NCBI GenBank assembly: GCA_947037115.1
Contig: CAMQTN010000015.1
Coordinates: forward strand, 1-43,989
Length of the DNA: 43,989 bases
Reading direction: 5' to 3'
Source of the DNA: an uncultured Lachnospiraceae bacterium
GTDB lineage: Bacteria; Bacillota; Clostridia; Lachnospirales; Lachnospiraceae
Shown here: in pieces, positions 40,991 through 43,989 of the stretch
Position numbering within the stretch: position 1 is the first letter of the stretch
Layout of the letters: each line of letters opens with the position of its first letter
Notes under the pieces: model-generated
Seen by the model: the letters and a program-made list of their open reading frames with translations, nothing else
The model's database searches: none
What the model was told of the DNA's origin: nothing
Translations under genes and position numbers: made by a program

Positions 40991-41791
40991 ATGCGGGAAG
41001 AATTTTCCAGAACAGAGATGCTTTTGGGTGTGGATGCGATGGACAAACTGGCCCGGTCCCGGGTGGCAGTGTTCGGCGTGGGCGGCGTGGGCGGTTATGT
41101 GTGTGAGGCCCTTGCCAGAAGCGGCGTGGGAGCGCTTGACCTGATCGATAAAGATCGGGTGGCTCTTTCCAATTTAAACCGTCAGATCATTGCAACCCAC
41201 AAGACCGTCGGGCGATATAAAACCGATGTGATGCGGGAGCGGATTCTCTCGATCAATCCGAAGGCGCAGGTGTGTGTACATCCGTGCTTTTTTCTGCCGG
41301 AGAATGCAGACAGTTTTCCCTTTTCAGAATATGATTATGTGGTGGATGCGGTGGACACGGTGACGGCAAAGATTGAGCTGGTGCTGCGTGCGCAGTCGGC
41401 AGGCGTGCCGGTGATCAGCAGCATGGGCGCGGGAAACAAGCTGAACGCCTCAGCTTTTCGTGTGGCGGATATTTATGAGACGAAGGTGTGCCCTCTCGCA
41501 AGGGTCATGCGCAGGGAACTGAAAAAGAGAAATGTGGCGCATCTGAAAGTGGTGTATTCCGAGGAGGAGCCTGTCATCCCGGCGGGGAGTAACACGGGGA
41601 AGCAGTCTGTCTGTACAGGAACGGATTCTGTATCGGCAGACGCAGTTCCTGTTACGGGCGGGAATGGAGAAGACACACCGCGCCGCCAGACGCCGGGAAG
41701 CGTTGCCTTTGTCCCTTCTGTGGCAGGGCTGATCCTTGCCGGGGAAGTGGTGAAGGATCTGGTGAATGGCTGTTTAGAAGCGCAAAGATAA
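40991..41791 (+). CDS. tcdA: ThiF/E1-like adenylyltransferase, TcdA (tRNA t6A dehydratase) type
   Basis: The TcdA/CsdL group activates the carboxylate of t6A in tRNA with ATP to form cyclic t6A. The 266-residue protein has the glycine-rich ATP loop GVGGVGGYVCEALARSGVG, LIDKDRVALSNLNRQI with Asp binding ribose, DAVDTVTAKIEL, the ISSMGAGNKLNAS segment and the C-terminal membrane-associated helix (PSVAGLILAGEVVKDL). A variable Ser/Thr-rich insertion (about residues 200-235) precedes that helix. AAAGGAAGGAAAT precedes ATG 40991; a longer frame upstream overlaps the preceding gene and is not needed. Confidence 0.88.
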   Translation: MREEFSRTEMLLGVDAMDKLARSRVAVFGVGGVGGYVCEALARSGVGALDLIDKDRVALSNLNRQIIATHKTVGRYKTDVMRERILSINPKAQVCVHPCFFLPENADSFPFSEYDYVVDAVDTVTAKIELVLRAQSAGVPVISSMGAGNKLNASAFRVADIYETKVCPLARVMRRELKKRNVAHLKVVYSEEEPVIPAGSNTGKQSVCTGTDSVSADAVPVTGGNGEDTPRRQTPGSVAFVPSVAGLILAGEVVKDLVNGCLEAQR

Positions 41792-41853
41792 CGCTGTGAG
41801 GAGAAGAGACTGACATCTGTCCTGCCAATAAAATCTTCGGACTGTATCCTTTT

Positions 41854-41899
41854 TACAAATCTGGTATGGAGAAAAAATACAAAACTGGATATTTTGTAT
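41854..41899. promoter_or_regulatory. Candidate operator upstream of pdxS
   Basis: ATACAAAA (41877-41884) and TTTTGTAT (41892-41899) form a perfect 8-bp inverted repeat with a 7-base spacer. TACAAATCTGGTAT (41854) and TACAAAACTGGATA (41878) form a direct repeat 24 bases apart. The site overlaps the pdxS promoter region, as expected for a repressor or activator of vitamin B6 synthesis. Confidence 0.45.
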
Positions 41900-41919
41900 A
41901 TGCCAAACGCCGCTATAAT
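41892..41919 (+). promoter_or_regulatory. pdxST promoter
   Basis: TATAAT at 41914-41919 is a consensus -10. The best -35 is TTTTGT at 41892 (16-base spacer), which lies in the right arm of the inverted repeat. Confidence 0.6.
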
Positions 41920-41987
41920 GAATCTAAGCTGCAGCTTTGAGAAAATGAAAACGGGTGTGAACGGCAACCAGGAAAAGAGGATGGAAG

Positions 41988-42863
<876 letters not shown>

Positions 42864-42887
42864 GAGCTGTCGTAGCGGGAAAGAGAG

Positions 42888-42897
42888 TTATGTAAAC
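42888..42897 (+). repeat. GTTTACATAA motif, copy 11
   Basis: TTATGTAAAC ends one base before the pdxT ATG, occupying the place where a Shine-Dalgarno spacer would be. Confidence 0.8.
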
Positions 42898-42898
42898 T

Positions 42899-43540
42899 AT
42901 GAAGATTGCAGTTTTGGCTGTGCAGGGAGCATTTGCAGAACATATCGATAAATTAAGAAAGCTGGGAGCAGAGTGTCTGGAACTGAGACAGCGGGCGGAT
43001 CTTGAACAGAGCTTTGAGGGATTGATCCTGCCTGGCGGGGAGAGTACCGTGCAGGGTAAGCTGCTGCGGGAGCTGCAGATGTTTGAGCCGCTTCGGGACA
43101 GGATCAGACAGGGACTCCCGGTGCTTGGCACCTGTGCGGGGCTGATCCTTCTTTCGCACAAGATCAGTAACGACGAGGCCGTCTGGTTTGGAACCCTGCC
43201 TGTCTGCGTACAGCGCAACGCCTACGGGAGACAGCTTGGCAGCTTTCATACGGAGGCGGAGGTGAAAGGAATCGGCCGCGTACCCATGACCTTCATCCGC
43301 GCGCCCTATGTGGAGTCGCTGATAGAAACGCCGGATGCGAAGATATGCGGGGGTGCAGAAAGCCTGACTCCGGAAGAGAATTTTCCGGAGCAAAGTGGTG
43401 TGGAAGTTCTTGCCAGAGTGGAAGGCAGGATTGTGGCCGTGCGGTATGGGAACCAGATCGGTACGGCGTTTCATCCGGAGCTGGACGAGGATGACCGGAT
43501 ACATGAAATGTTTTTGCAAATGTGCAGAGAAAAGGAATGA
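42899..43540 (+). CDS. pdxT: Pyridoxal 5'-phosphate synthase, glutaminase subunit PdxT
   Basis: PdxT hydrolyses glutamine and channels ammonia to PdxS. The 213-residue class I amidotransferase has VLAVQGAFAEH, the oxyanion motif LPGGEST, the nucleophile C79 in GTCAGLILL, the QRNAYGRQLGSF segment typical of PdxT and the His-Glu pair in FHPEL. ATG 42899 has only a weak purine tract (GGGAAAGAGAG) about 12 bases upstream, so translation may depend on coupling to pdxS. A strong terminator follows. Confidence 0.96.
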   Translation: MKIAVLAVQGAFAEHIDKLRKLGAECLELRQRADLEQSFEGLILPGGESTVQGKLLRELQMFEPLRDRIRQGLPVLGTCAGLILLSHKISNDEAVWFGTLPVCVQRNAYGRQLGSFHTEAEVKGIGRVPMTFIRAPYVESLIETPDAKICGGAESLTPEENFPEQSGVEVLARVEGRIVAVRYGNQIGTAFHPELDEDDRIHEMFLQMCREKE

Positions 43541-43547
43541 TCTTAAA

Positions 43548-43817
43548 TCAATGCGGCGGGCGGTTTTCGACCCGCCGTTTTTTTAACTGCAACAGAGACC
43601 AGACCAGAAGCCAGAGCAGGATCGGCAGGCCGATTATGACGCCCAGCCATCCGGCAAAAAGCCGTCCGGAATCGTCAGGGTTTAGGCAGACCGCGACAGA
43701 TGCGCCCACGAATACGCCAACCAGAAGGATGGCGCAGGCGAGGGCGGCGATCTGTTTTGGCTTCATTTTTCTGGACTTGCTTTCCTGTTCTTTCTGTTGA
43801 TCCGGCTGTATGGTCAT
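43548..43817 (-). CDS. Small membrane protein with two TM helices
   Basis: The 89-residue protein has a charged N terminus (about 20 residues), two transmembrane helices (about 24-44, IAALACAILLVGVFVGASVAV, split here by positions, and 54-75, FAGWLGVIIGLPILLWLLV) and a basic C-terminal tail (KKRRVENRPP). No family is recognised. AGGAGG lies seven bases before ATG 43817 on the minus strand. Its 3' codons contain the pdxT terminator, so the two convergent genes share DNA there. An accessory membrane function is all that can be said. Confidence 0.65.
   Translation of the reverse strand: MTIQPDQQKEQESKSRKMKPKQIAALACAILLVGVFVGASVAVCLNPDDSGRLFAGWLGVIIGLPILLWLLVWSLLQLKKRRVENRPPH
43554..43584 (+). 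terminator. Rho-independent terminator of pdxST
   Basis: CGGCGGG (43554-43560) pairs with CCCGCCG (43571-43577) and is followed by TTTTTTT. It lies within the coding end of the minus-strand small membrane protein. Confidence 0.9.
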
Positions 43818-43989
43818 TTTTGTCCTCCTGTTTTCCCGACGACAGGGAATGCGTTCTCTGTCCGGGTGCAGCGCATGATAAGTAACTTCTTGTAATGTAG
43901 CATACTTTTGTGTGAAAAGAAAGCGGTAGACGAAACCTGAATTGTAAAACTAACTTCCATATGAAACAGTAAATTCTACATGCCCTTTG
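43818..43989. other. Upstream region of the small membrane protein, window end
   Basis: Beyond the AGGAGG ribosome binding site of the minus-strand gene, this AT-rich end has no coding signal that I can support. It probably holds promoters for the minus-strand gene and for whatever follows. Confidence 0.4.

Overview
The window looks like chromosomal core DNA of a spore-forming, anaerobic Firmicute of the class Clostridia, most probably Lachnospiraceae. The evidence is the DUF5717/DUF5716 gene pair typical of that family, a divergent clostridial thymidylate synthase, a YtaF-type sporulation membrane protein, a flavodiiron protein, Clostridia-style HtpG, strong AGGAGG ribosome binding sites and roughly balanced GC. 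I cannot fix the genus. No rRNA, tRNA, CRISPR array, insertion sequence or prophage is visible.

Layout. 1-4.4 kb: a small unknown protein, GreA, a Ca2+-type P-type ATPase and, convergent with it, YtaF. 4.4-9.9 kb: a beta-CASP metallo-beta-lactamase nuclease, ThyA, FolA and a soluble hybrid histidine kinase. Two related structured elements precede the nuclease gene and folA. 9.9-18 kb: a branched-chain aminotransferase, a PHP-domain protein, a PrsA-like foldase lipoprotein, a CIRCE-controlled htpG and a GH51 arabinofuranosidase lipoprotein. 18.1-19.9 kb: a more AT-rich two-gene cassette of an OLD/RecF-like ATPase and a DUF4276/TOPRIM-like protein, which looks like a mobile defence module. 20-28.4 kb: a SpoIID-like peptidoglycan-binding protein, divergent from a four-gene operon of unknown function (DUF5717, DUF5716, TPR protein, coiled-coil membrane protein).

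28.4-38.3 kb: purB, a CDF cation transporter, a Zn/Cd-type P1B ATPase, a degenerate M23/LytM protein coupled to a bactofilin, rarA, purA, an SDR oxidoreductase and a HAD hydrolase. 38.4-44 kb: a flavodiiron protein (minus strand), an unknown membrane-anchored protein, a TcdA-like E1 enzyme, pdxS-pdxT, and a small two-TM protein (minus strand).

Functional groups: nucleotide supply (thyA, folA, purA, purB), vitamin B6 synthesis (pdxST), cation homeostasis (two P-type ATPases, a CDF transporter), protein quality control (htpG, PrsA-like), envelope and spore functions (YtaF, SpoIID-like, M23/bactofilin) and defence.

The two signals that ordinary annotation would miss are (i) a 10-mer, GTTTACATAA, found exactly 11 times in 44 kb in both orientations, inside and outside genes and in different reading frames, and (ii) a structured intergenic element with compensatory base changes between copies. 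The DUF5717-DUF5716 operon and the ATPase/DUF4276 pair are the best candidates for undescribed protein systems.
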